Shown here piece by piece: positions 1 to 10,300 of a stretch of DNA of 64,000 bases. Numbering within the stretch: position 1 is the stretch's first letter; every line of letters begins with the position of its first letter. The notes beneath the pieces were generated by a model. It saw only the letters and a list, made by a program, of their open reading frames with translations, did no database searches and was not told where the DNA came from. The position numbers were made by a program, and so were the translations under genes. Source of the stretch: Bicyclus anynana (taxonomy: Eukaryota > Arthropoda > Insecta > Lepidoptera > Nymphalidae); the NCBI RefSeq assembly GCF_947172395.1, contig NC_069104.1, positions 8,025,355 through 8,089,354 on the forward strand. Direction: 5' to 3'.

Positions 1-489
1 ACATTCGCCTTTATAATTTTAGTGTGATATTCATACTCACTCTTTGTAAGAAGTAGGTAGAGTAGAGATAATTCAAAATAAATCTATCTATATAAATTAT
101 ATCATTTAGGTACACACAATTTTACAAAAAAAAAAAAAAAACAAATAACCAATCCAAATAATAAAAAAATAAGTCCTATCAAAACTTTATATACCAACAT
201 AAAAAAAGTCTCAAAAGTTCATGATACGTAATAATAATAATTGAATTCAACGAAAGAATTTTCAAAATCGAGTTCAACGACATTTTGTTTTAAGTACCTG
301 ATAAGTAAAAGCCTTGTATCGAAGCTATAACGGCATCGCTGCAGGGAGCCAGGTAAAGCTGATCGCACATTACGAGATTAACCGCAGCTGCTAATTGTTA
401 TCAACTTATACATCTATAAATTATTATTTTCGGCCAATGAATGTCCACTGTTTAATCTTTTAAGTACTTATTTTAAAGGCCCCTGTAAT

Positions 490-625
490 TTTTGATGACC
501 TCGGTCGATAGTGGAGGTCGACCAACACTGCGCTTTCCGGTGCAATCGTCATTGAGTTATGTCGAAATTTTGGGTTCTTCTGCGAATCGTCCCATTTCTT
601 TGATTTGGTGATACTCGATGATGAT
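490..625 (-). mobile_element. RTE-type LINE 3' fragment
   Basis: A degenerate minus-strand match to the better copy at 33378-33685: shared words include gtggaggtcgaccaacactgcgctttccgg and the gttatgtcgaaattttgggttcttctgcg stretch in diverged form (compare gttgagctatgtcggtgac and ttcttctgcggatc). It is the extreme C-terminal coding end of an RTE-type reverse transcriptase, decayed. Confidence 0.5.
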
Positions 626-659
626 GATGATGGTGTGATAAATAACTCTTATTGTGGCA

Positions 660-780
660 CATCATTTATTTATATATATTTTATTGCACAAGAGAAAGAC
701 AATAACAAAAAAAAATACATAAAAATATATTAAACAAGTATGTGTAAAAGCGGTCTTATTGCTTATAGGAATATCTGCCA
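660..780 (-). mobile_element. degenerate LINE 3' UTR piece
   Basis: Resembles, with many changes, the 3' UTR seen at 47745-47870: a tttattgcacaagag stretch (minus-strand AATAAA) followed by a counterpart of the ggcggccttatcgctta block and of tctcttccaggcaac. Badly decayed. Confidence 0.35.
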
Positions 781-1137
781 GACAACTTTTGGATTAAGGA
801 ATTAATGTATTAATATGCATGATGGTGCAAAAAATAGTCATTATGTTAGCTTTTTTTTTTTTCGCCGTGTGTTCGGCATCTGCGGTTTGTTTCTCAATGT
901 GCGATCAACATTGATCTCAATTCGGTAAGAAAAATATGTTAATAAAGTCTGACTTTTAGTGGTATTAAAAATATACATTTTTGATTTAATAATCCTTGTC
1001 ATAATCTGTATTAAGCAGAATGTATCTATATATCTGTAGTTTCATAAACAGAGATAAAAATGTACCCAGGAAAGCAAGCGATATATTTCGTAATGGTAGG
1101 TTCCGTAGAACCTAATAGCTTTTACACAAGAACACTC

Positions 1138-1445
1138 ATCATCATTCATGATTAACAACTCATATTCGGCTCATTGTTGAGCACGAGTCTCTCAGGATTA
1201 GAGGGGTTAGGTTCACCACGTTGGCCTAATACGGATTGGCAGACTTCACACACCTACAAAATTAAAAACATTCTCAGGTATGAAGGTGGCCTCAGGTATG
1301 AAGGTGGCCTTACGATGTTTTTCCTTCACCGTTTGAGACACGTGGTATTTAATTTCTTAAAATGCACACAACTGAAAAGTTGGAGGTGCTTGTCCCAGAC
1401 CGGATTTGAACCTACGCCCTCCGAATTGGAGGCAAAGTCAAGAGG
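1138..1445 (-). repeat. SINE family B copy (tRNA-headed)
   Basis: A minus-strand copy of the family with head GTGATAGCCCAGTGGATATG, a B-box-like GGTTCGAATCC and a body containing the cacgtgtctcaaacggtg and ggaaacctgcat blocks. This copy has the body and B-box-like region (gatttgaacctacgccctcc on the plus strand) plus a small internal duplication (aggtatgaaggtggcct twice at about 1278-1310). Confidence 0.75.
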
Positions 1446-1596
1446 CAGGTCTCTAGAAAACTGCGACAAGAACACTATGTTTTATTTCCATTCCAAAAGT
1501 GTACCTAATTGGAGTCATAAAAGATGAACAGCGAAATACAAAATCCAACAATTGAAGTGAAAAAAATTCCAAAAAGATAATAACTGACGAATAAAG

Positions 1597-1735
1597 TCAA
1601 AGTCAAAGTACATTTATTGCAATAAGCTTAGTTTACAAGTACTTTCAAAACGTCAGGTAATAATATTATTAGTTAATGGTGATAATAATTAGTCGAAAAG
1701 TTAAAATTAAAGTTGCGAGGGTTCCAAACGCGCCA
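1597..1735 (-). mobile_element. jockey-type LINE 3' end (family L2)
   Basis: Begins with the gtcaaagtcaaagt tail and ttgcaataagcttagtttacaag, which is the reverse complement of the 3' end of the element at 35885-37013. Only the 3' UTR remains. Confidence 0.65.
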
Positions 1736-1792
1736 TAAAATAGAATAGAACTCGTCCAAAACAAGAACTGTATTTAAATGATCGCTAGTACC

Positions 1793-2099
1793 CATCGATC
1801 TTAGATCGTTAGATGGGCCTCAAAGAGTTGCGGAATTGTCATTGGTTTCGCACATTGAATACGTCATCACTCGTAACACATTTCGTTTTATTCACGTTGT
1901 GCCTTGTGTTATTACACTTCCAAAATGATCAAGAAGGCATAATTAAGGGATAAAAATGAGAAAAAACAGTATTTTTTTAAGTCCACGTCCACTCACAGCA
2001 TGCGCTTGTTACGTTATAAGATGTGCGTGCACGTCTTTGGGAAATGACATAAAATTGTGCGTTAGTATGGAGGGGCCCATCTAACGATTTATATCGATG
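1793..2099. mobile_element. non-autonomous hAT-like MITE, 307 bp
   Basis: Terminal inverted repeats of about 26 bp: the left begins CATCGATCTTAGATCG, the right ends AATCG-type sequence then ATCGATG. Both arms share CGTTAGATGGGCC. It is flanked by a perfect 8-bp duplication CTAGTACC at 1785-1792 and 2100-2107. The 8-bp duplication is the hAT superfamily signature. There is no transposase inside. Confidence 0.8.
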
Positions 2100-2107
2100 C
2101 TAGTACC

Positions 2108-2490
2108 TACCTAGTGAGTAGGTAGGTACCTCAAGAACCTCGTTGAAATGTAGATAATGCCGTCTAGCACAGAATATTAAACGCTCTATGCTGTCTAGCC
2201 ATTTCTTAATTAATTTCTTGTTGAAAATTCCATCCGAGTAGAAAAAGTATTTTACTACCGTCATAAAATGTCATCGATACATTTTATGTACCTACGCTCA
2301 AGTGTCGCATTCAACAAATACTTTTTTTTCTGTATTATTTTTTTTTATCGTAAGCGACTGGCACGCTTTAATGCGGGTATGGATGCCGCCTCAGATGCCG
2401 CATACAAGTTAGAATGTGTTCTAGAAAACATTTCACGTTTTTTTTTTTCATTTTAAGCCTCGTCGACCTCTTTACCTTTTATTTATGTAT
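2108..2490. other. AT-rich gap, nothing recognised
   Basis: No gene or repeat copy can be supported; it holds T-tracts and a chance 62-codon open frame. Confidence 0.5.
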
Positions 2491-2494
2491 CTAT

Positions 2495-2780
2495 GTGTTA
2501 AAAACATTTAGTTAGTCGAGGTTACTTAGGTTACACCATTGATGAGTTCCTCAATGATAAAGATGCTTCCACCTTCACACAGGAACTAAAACTATAAGAA
2601 ATTGTAATGTTGTCATCAATTGTAAATTATAATATTGTATGATTTTTTTTAAAGAGCAACTGTTGAGTTTCTTGCCAGTTCCTCTGAACCGATGGTAAAA
2701 TCTTTACAAATAGTCAACTGACGTATCATAAGTGCTTGTAAACTGAGCCTACTTGAAATAAAATTTTGATTTTTTTTTTA
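2495..2780 (+). mobile_element. jockey-type LINE 3' end (family L2)
   Basis: Matches 36690-36990 of the longer copy, including gatgagttcctcaatgataa, the cttccaccttcacacagg block, the gagtttcttgcc stretch and the gcctacttgaaataaa tail ending in a T-rich run. It is 5'-truncated and carries small internal deletions. Confidence 0.75.
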
Positions 2781-3572
2781 ATTGACCTAGGTATTTTGAA
2801 GCCTCTGTTTTCGTCATACTTCAGCCTCACAGCGTTGATGGCACCGGACCCGTGAATGATGCAAAAAGATCGAATAAAACAAAAAAAAAAAAATTTAAAA
2901 CTGATTAATAAATGACGAAGTTATGTGGTAACAAACATTTAAAAAAATACATACGCGTCAAATTGAGAACTTTCTCCTTTTTTTGAACTCGGTTAAAAAT
3001 CGAATAAAGTTATCGAATAAAAAGCCTAAATTCCTGTATTTCATTTTATATTATCTACATTAAATATTTTCAATAAATACATCCATATTGTAGGTCAAAA
3101 TTAACCTACAATATACCAGCGAAAAATAATACTATTAAAAATTCTCTCTCTCCGATTTTTAGAAATTAAAAATCAATTCAAGTTCTAATTCAATGCAAAC
3201 TTACTTGTAATTTGAAACTCATCAAATCTACGTTGTCCAATAAATGGTAGTTTTAAATGCTAATCCAAATTATCGACAAATATCCTGCAGCATATTAGGT
3301 TTCTTATGTCAATGAGGGTAAGTCGAAATTCCGTTGTTATTGCGAAGGATTCCTTTTGTTATAATGTCAAGTTGCGTTTGCACCATACGATGGTATGCAC
3401 CGCTAACTTGTACTAAATCTGCGAATCCCAAAAGTCAAGGTGATGCACGAGTTTCTGTTGATATAAAGATGTTGGGGTCATGATGTGAACGATGTAGTTA
3501 ACACTCGATGCACGAGTATATGCTCAGTGATTTATCTATATAGATTATAGGTTTAATCTATATAGATTATTT
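2781..3572. other. AT-rich gap with a 15-bp palindromic direct repeat
   Basis: No gene is seen. At 3534-3570 the palindrome-containing word ATCTATATAGATTAT occurs twice, just before the SINE at 3573. Confidence 0.5.
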
Positions 3573-3894
3573 GACGGCCTCTGTGGCGCAGTGGTAAGCG
3601 CGGTGGATTTACAAGACAAGGTCCTGGGGTCGACCCCCGGCTGGGTCGTCTAAGGTTTTCTTAATTGATCCAGGTCTGGTTGGTGGGAGGTTCCGATAGT
3701 GGCTAGTTACCACCCTACCGACAAAGACGTACCGCCAAGCGATTTAGCGTTCCGGTACGATGTCGTGTAGAAACCGAAAGTGATGTGAATTTTCATACTC
3801 CTCCTAACAAGTTAGCCCGTTTCCATCTTAGACTGCATCATCACTTACCATCAGGTGAAATTGCAGTCAGGGGCTAACTTCTAAAAAATAAAAA
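3573..3894 (+). repeat. SINE family A, full-length copy
   Basis: tRNA-derived head with an A-box-like TGGCGCAGTGGTAAGC and a B-box-like GTCGACCCC (diverged from GGTTCGATCCC), then the body: gtctggttggtgggaggttc, ccaccctaccgacaaagacg and accatcaggtgaaattgcag. It ends in an A-rich tail. About 320 bp; not a functional tRNA gene. Confidence 0.85.
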
Positions 3895-4290
3895 GGTACA
3901 AATAAAAGAAAGTCGTGTTAGTTACATTATTTATAACTCAAGAACGCCTGTACCGATTTGGCTGAAAATTGGTGGAAAGGTAGCTTAGAGCCAGAAGACG
4001 GACATAGGATACTCGTATTAAGGTAGGGGTAGGGTTACACGCGGAACCAATACCATCTTCACCATGAGGGCAAACGGGGCCTGTGCCCAGGGCCCCCATT
4101 CTCACACATTCATTCTCAAAACATTTTTGTCGGGCACTTTTTTCACAAATCAGTGATCTTATTAGAAGGGGTTTAACAAATATACTACGCCATTATATCA
4201 ATGACTGCGCTCCGTACATTATACACTATATCCACGGGAACTAGGTTTTTCCGCAATAGAAAATATAGTTAGGTATATATGTGCTAATAT

Positions 4291-4548
4291 CCGTGATAGT
4301 CCAATGGATGTGACCTCTATCTCCGATTCCGGAGGGTGTAGGTTCAAATCCGGTCCGAGGCATGCACCTCCAACGTTACAGTTATGTATATTTTAAAAAA
4401 TTAAATATCACGTGTCTCAAACGGTGAAGGAAAACATCGTAAGGAAACCTGCATACCTGAGAATTCTGCCAATCGGGTCAGCGTGGTGGACATTCTGAGA
4501 GGAGAATCATGCTCAACAGTGAGCCGAATATGGGATGTAGATGATGAC
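4291..4548 (+). repeat. SINE family B copy
   Basis: Head ccgtgatagtccaatggatg, B-box-like ggttcaaatcc, body cacgtgtctcaaacggtgaa and the tail gagccgaatatggg followed by a gatgatga stretch. Slightly shortened in the 3' half. Confidence 0.8.
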
Positions 4549-5036
4549 AGTAGTAGGTAATAAACAAAAACAACTGAACGATATTAATTCTTTATTCAGA
4601 TAGATAGATAAAATAAGTACATAATTGACATTATAGATAGATATTATAATATAAACAATACAGGTTTAGGAAATTCTCAAGAGGATTTAAGGCAAAAACT
4701 ATTTCAGTCTATATATTTACTAGGAAATTATTATTTTTTGTATATACGAATTTATTAATATAACAATTAAGCTTAATAGGATATCGTATTGTTATATGGA
4801 ACACAGATGCCGACGCCACACCATTATACGATGCGAAGCGAAACGATGAAACGATAATTTATTTAATGAAAATGTTAAAAATTATAATAAATGTTAAAGC
4901 AAAATAAATTTGTTGTTAATTATGATAAAATAAAATGTTAACTGTAATATAGCAAAAATAAATAGATTGTATAAAATTATGTCAAAATTAAAAATTAAAA
5001 TAAGTAAAATAAAATCTTACGAAACAAAACTATGGT

Positions 5037-5156
5037 TCGTGCGCTGTAGCTTGGTGCGAGTGACAGTTGCCCTATGATGTTTGCCTATTATCGTGAATCG
5101 CGACAAACTTTGAAGAGTAAAATGAACTGTCACCCGCACCTTGCTACAGCGCACGA
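5037..5156. repeat. 120-bp inverted repeat, MITE-like hairpin
   Basis: Arms 5037-5068 and 5125-5156 pair over 32 bp with three mismatches (left arm begins TCGTGCGCTGTAGC). The 56-base spacer is unrelated. It is much more GC-rich than its surroundings. No clear target duplication is visible. It lies in the possible kmr 3' flank. Confidence 0.6.
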
Positions 5157-7269
5157 GCTTTTTTATAGGGTCATGGAAATTGATCTGAAAAATTACATGA
5201 AGCATAATTAAATATGAATAAAAATTTTAAATCGGTGTTTAAGAGGTTAACTTCAATGTTTAAAGCTTATATAGGCTAATACAGTCATATTCTAAAAAGC
5301 TACATCTAAACAATTATTCACATATCACCTATTTTGAAAGATGTAGGCATGTGATATTTAAAAAATCAGGTATATTTATGAATATCACAAGTGTTCCAAA
5401 TTCGTTGCTTCTTTGAAATAACACGTGAAGCATTCGAACAATATGTGTTACAATACATAAAATATTACAAGTATTGATAAATACTTTGTTATATTCATAA
5501 GAAGTTTTGGTTTCCTACAATTGACTATGTGCAAATACGGGTACGATTTAATTCGGTACAACAAATATATTACACAATAAAAAATAAACAATCACTTAAA
5601 TAACTATAGATGGTTAATAAAATTAATTTATATTATAAATAACCAATATTACAAGGGTAATTATTTTAAACGAAATAATACTAAAACGCATTTTCATTCG
5701 TTCCAAAATTAAAATAAAACATGTGCTTTATCTACAATATTAAGTACTTTCGTTTAACATGGCATCATTTTTTTTATAGATTTATAAATACACTACATTG
5801 TAAGTCATATAACCTTACATCTAAAATAACAATTGAAGGCCCTTTATATAGAAGACTATATTGTATTACAATTATATTTATAAATATTAAACGATTGCAT
5901 AACACACTGGATTTGATTTCGTTAATAACGTGTTATGTATCATATTATATTTATAATCATTTAATTTGATCATGAAAATTTTTATATTTTGAATTTACTC
6001 TATTTAATTGTAAACTGGCCCATAAATTAAACAATACAGCGTACAACACCTTTTTTTTTTTTTTTTTCATTAATAGAAAACTTTAAACGGAATGTTTTGT
6101 ATTGTAAATTGAGCAATTGCTAAATGAAATATGTTAAGTCTAAAGCATACTTTGTCATATATATTACATGTCTAAAGATATGACATGATATGTTTCCAAG
6201 CAGAAGCGTACCAGTCGGCAGTAGGGTTTGTGAAAGCGATTTCTCTTCTCTAGTCATTATATTCAAGTACATTTACTTTACCAAGATATTTAATGTGTCA
6301 CGTAATATTCACTTTCTAATATCATCTAATAATATAAATAGTACACTGAGTTCTACACTAATCAGTGATAATAAACGTACTATCTTTAAAATTAGATAGG
6401 TACGTGACTATTTAGTATATTTGGCGTCTCACTTAATGATTTTTTGTGGATAATATTAACATGTACTATGGCTGTACCTCTCGGTTATACTAGTAGCCTT
6501 TTTAATAAAGAAGTATTTTAGGTACGCCAATTGTTATGTTTATAGATCCGCGAGGTTCCAGACGTGAATGAGTAACATATGAATATTCTTTAACTTTCGC
6601 ATTTTTAATATAAGTAACATTTCTGTATTTTTAAATTTTATTCTCCTTTACGAATAATAATAATCATCAATTATATGATGTGTTTAATTGAACAGCCACG
6701 CACCTCTTACTGTTACTCGATTAAAATACTCGCACAATATCGCTAAGTATCGCTTTTTAATTATGTGGAACGTGTACCTACTTAAAATAATATTAGGTAT
6801 CAGGTGTAGTCGGATGCAATCTTTATGACGTTTAGTAACATCACGTTAAACTGCACAATACAAGATTTTAGATGTCAGCGGTAACGTAATGGCGCGGCGG
6901 CAGGATTACACCACGCGCGCGTCTTGTTTTTGCGTATTTTATGTACGACCGACATCTGCAGCTTGTTTCCGAGACGTCATAAAGGTTGCATCAATACACC
7001 TTGAATATTATAATCATCTCCATTAGAAATCTTTTCACTTTTAAACTAATAAGGTCTTTGTTTAAGTAATAAATTCTAAATAATCAAACATTTCTAAGGT
7101 TGATATAATATTACCTATTGCTGGATTTATATTTATTTATAGGAGGTTTATGAGAAACATCCTAAAATTCAAAAGTCCAAAATTCTAATGCATATTTTAA
7201 GAAGCCGATATAAAGGCCGTATATGGGGCATTCAAGATATCCGAAGATTTGTTTAGACTATGTGAATGT
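5157..7269. other. AT-rich downstream flank, possible 3' UTR
   Basis: Follows the kmr stop codon on the minus strand. Very AT-rich, with a T-tract at 6052-6068 and several AATAAA-like words. Open frames (5721-5969, 6190-6399) lack any coding signature. It could be a long 3' UTR plus intergenic DNA; nothing else is supportable. Confidence 0.45.
7132..7137 (-). terminator. possible kmr polyadenylation signal AATAAA
   Basis: AATAAA on the minus strand (tttatt on the plus strand), about 135 bases after the kmr stop codon. It is the first canonical signal downstream. AT-rich DNA makes chance matches common, and longer 3' UTRs cannot be excluded. Confidence 0.4.
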
Positions 7270-7379
7270 TCATGTGAAGAAATTGTCTCTTTGTTGATAT
7301 ATTGGCAGTTCGACGTCTGGTGAACGATCTTCGTAGTCATCCATATTATCTTGCAGAGGTAGTTCTTCTAATGCTTTAA
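7270..7379 (-). CDS. kmr: kmr terminal coding exon W22
   Basis: The acceptor is ttttttcaccag|TTAAAG; translation ends at the TGA at 7270-7272. It encodes VKALEELPLQDNMDDYEDRS, then PDVELPIYQQRDNFFT and stop. The last dozen residues look like a conserved C-terminal tail rather than a chance reading. The 3' UTR must lie below 7270. Confidence 0.93.
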
Positions 7380-10300
7380 CTGGTGAAAAAAATAAAAAAA
7401 AAAATTATTACTGATTATAAATTGTAGGAAATCAAATATTATTTGACTTTTAAAACGTTAAATTAAAAACTTGAATCCAAATTCAACTTATACATAAAAA
7501 GAAAAACAAAAAAATCAACTCACAAGAAAATGCAAAATAAAAACGGAAACCATGCTGCAAACTGGATGAATCTTCAAGACCGCTAGTTCAGGAATGGGAT
7601 AAAGTACTAGACATGGACTATAGGTTATAGGTATTGTGTGAATTGTGATAACGATAGGTTAAAGTCATTAAATGACGTATGATTTTACTAAAACAGTGTC
7701 TTTGGCTAAATTGTACGTGGAATTAGAGGATGCTGGGATTTTGGGCGGTGATTAGTTGTTTGCGTTGGACGGTCCATCGGTGTTGGTTCCTGAGAGGGAC
7801 AAAAATCAAGCTTAACGTTACATGCGTGAACTCACGTGTGGTTTTAGTCACATCAAACTTGAAGAATTATCAAAGCATTCAATTTCGTACAAAAAACACA
7901 TTATGCTACAACATTAAGAAAATATGATGAAGGTCTCAGTCTCAATAGCGATCACAAAATGTCAAACTTTTAATTTTAATTAACAGTAAAAAGATTTTAA
8001 AACATCATCATTACAACATACTTACAATGGAAGAAAACGACTGACTTAAAGTAAGTAACAACAATTTTGTATATAAAAAACTCGAAGATTAGAAATTTTG
8101 CAAAAAGAATACAACACACATAGATCGGTAGTACAAAATTAGCTACCAATTACGTAGAATACAATTTTAATACAGGTTTCATAGACGTTGGGTTTCCCAA
8201 TCATGAAATAAAGATCATGCATAAACAATAATATAACATCCAATCAAGCATTAGACAGACCAAACTGCTACATTAACATCAGATATTTATTACTTCATGC
8301 TTTGATAACTCTCGTAACAGTACTCATTGAATCTGGCAACACAATATAGTAAAACAACATAAAATACGTGTAAAATTACAAATTGAGGAATGCTGCTACA
8401 GTGGTGTTATGTATGATGTAGCGAAAACTATGGAAAAACACCAATGCTAATTCGTCATTTCATTTGCAACTTGAACTTGATGAAATTTTTAAATACCAAT
8501 ATTTACATTTTAAATTTACCATTAGACACAATACCGATGTCGATCATGTAAGCTATGCCACAAAAACTCTTTGGTATTCAGTTCAGCGCAAAACCTCCCG
8601 CATATTACTTAAATCATTTGAATACTATGTATGTACATTTCAGTATTCGATGATTTAGTGGTTTTTAAGTGATAAATATGCAGTTTTAGAATACAAGCTA
8701 CATCGTTTAATGAAATCACATTCTATTAAATGTAGTGTAAAGTCTATTTAACGACAAAACTTCCTGAAATGACGTGTGAGGAGCATAGCAAAGCTTAACA
8801 TCGAATTCTTGACCAAGATTTATGTGCATTTTCCGCCATCTTGAAAAAAACTTGTATTAAGTTTTTTTTACAATAACTCGGTTCTCCGTGGAGATACGAA
8901 AATATTAATTCAATACATTTTTTTGCTCTTTGTAAGTTCTACAAATAAGGTCCCATCTGTCTCTACTTATCGTTCATCATTATTGAGATATTGATTGAAA
9001 AAAGCCGATTTTTGCGACATAGTGATTGTAGTAAATCAAATGTCACAATACAGAATTTAAACTTTATTTGTGATTTGGTGAAATCGACGATTTAGCATTT
9101 AAAAAACATTAACATCTAATAACACAACCAGCGTAACTAAAATAAGCAGGGTCTTACCAGCTATGATTTTGCTCATCTCGGTGACCTGCTTGGCAAGGAT
9201 CTGGTTCATCTGGAGCAAGTGCTCGCGCTGTCGCTTCTCCTGTCCGTCTGGGCTCTAATACAACACATATGTTGCGCTTATGTACACAGCCAACATTCGA
9301 AGCGGCTATTTAAAGCTTACGTGTTTGCAGATCATTACAATTATTAAAAACTCAAAGTACTGTAGTAGTATTATTAAAGGCATAAATACTGTAACTCTAT
9401 ATATCTGTTTGTATGATACTTTAGCACTTAAAGAAGACTACGATATAAAAGTTACTATTTATACAGCAAAAGTAGAAATAAATTTATTCCTTCAAAAACT
9501 GGATAAATCGTATATTTTTATTATACAGACGATTAGCATATTGTTGAAAATAAATTTATTTTCAGGTTATCGGACAAATAGCCTATAACAATCTTCTATA
9601 TTATATAAGTTTGTAATTTAATTGTAAACGATCAACTAATTTTTAATGAAATTCAATAATATCAATTAACTTTGATCTGCAAACACAATGTATCTATTTA
9701 TATTGTAATGATATAAACAGTAAAATTCTAGAAAAAGTTTTGAAAGTTGATAATGATAATAAGAAAAATATGAGAGATGATCATGCAAAATTAAAAATTG
9801 CATCATTCCGTATAACAACGAAAGCAGAGCAATCTATGCAAGATGCATGTAGATACACTAATGAAAATGTAAAGTATGATTATACAATTTCGTAGTTTTC
9901 AATGGAAGGATAGTATACAAAGTAATGGAAAAGCAATTACATGGTGTGACAGTTTGAATGTAGAGTGATGGGTTGAAGATTGAAAGTTATTGAACTTGAA
10001 AAGTTTAAATAATTACTATGGCATCTTAGATTAATTTGAAACACCGGTGTGTAATGTAATTTCAAGTCATTATAAGTTTAGTACTCCCGCGTGCATAATC
10101 CTTGAAAAAAGTACGTGCTATGTTAGAAGACTTAAATTGAAAACTCTTCATTTTTAGAACTCTAAATTTTTAGAACCATTTGGTTTGTTATAGTGAAATT
10201 TCCGAGTAAGTTTAATAAGAATATAAACTTCTAAGTTAACTACTAACCTTGCTAGGGTCAGCAGAAGAACTCGAGAGCATCTTTTTAATTGATTCGACTT

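Noticed and set aside
1174..1527. 117-codon plus-strand open frame
   Set aside because: It reads through a SINE family B copy in antisense; the product has no family resemblance.
3573..3660. tRNA genes at the SINE heads (also 28986, 47200 and the family B heads)
   Set aside because: A- and B-box-like sequences are present but the cloverleaf is not kept, and each is fused to a conserved SINE body.
9280..9588. 102-codon plus-strand open frame
   Set aside because: AT-rich, within a kmr intron, with no splice partner or recognisable motif.
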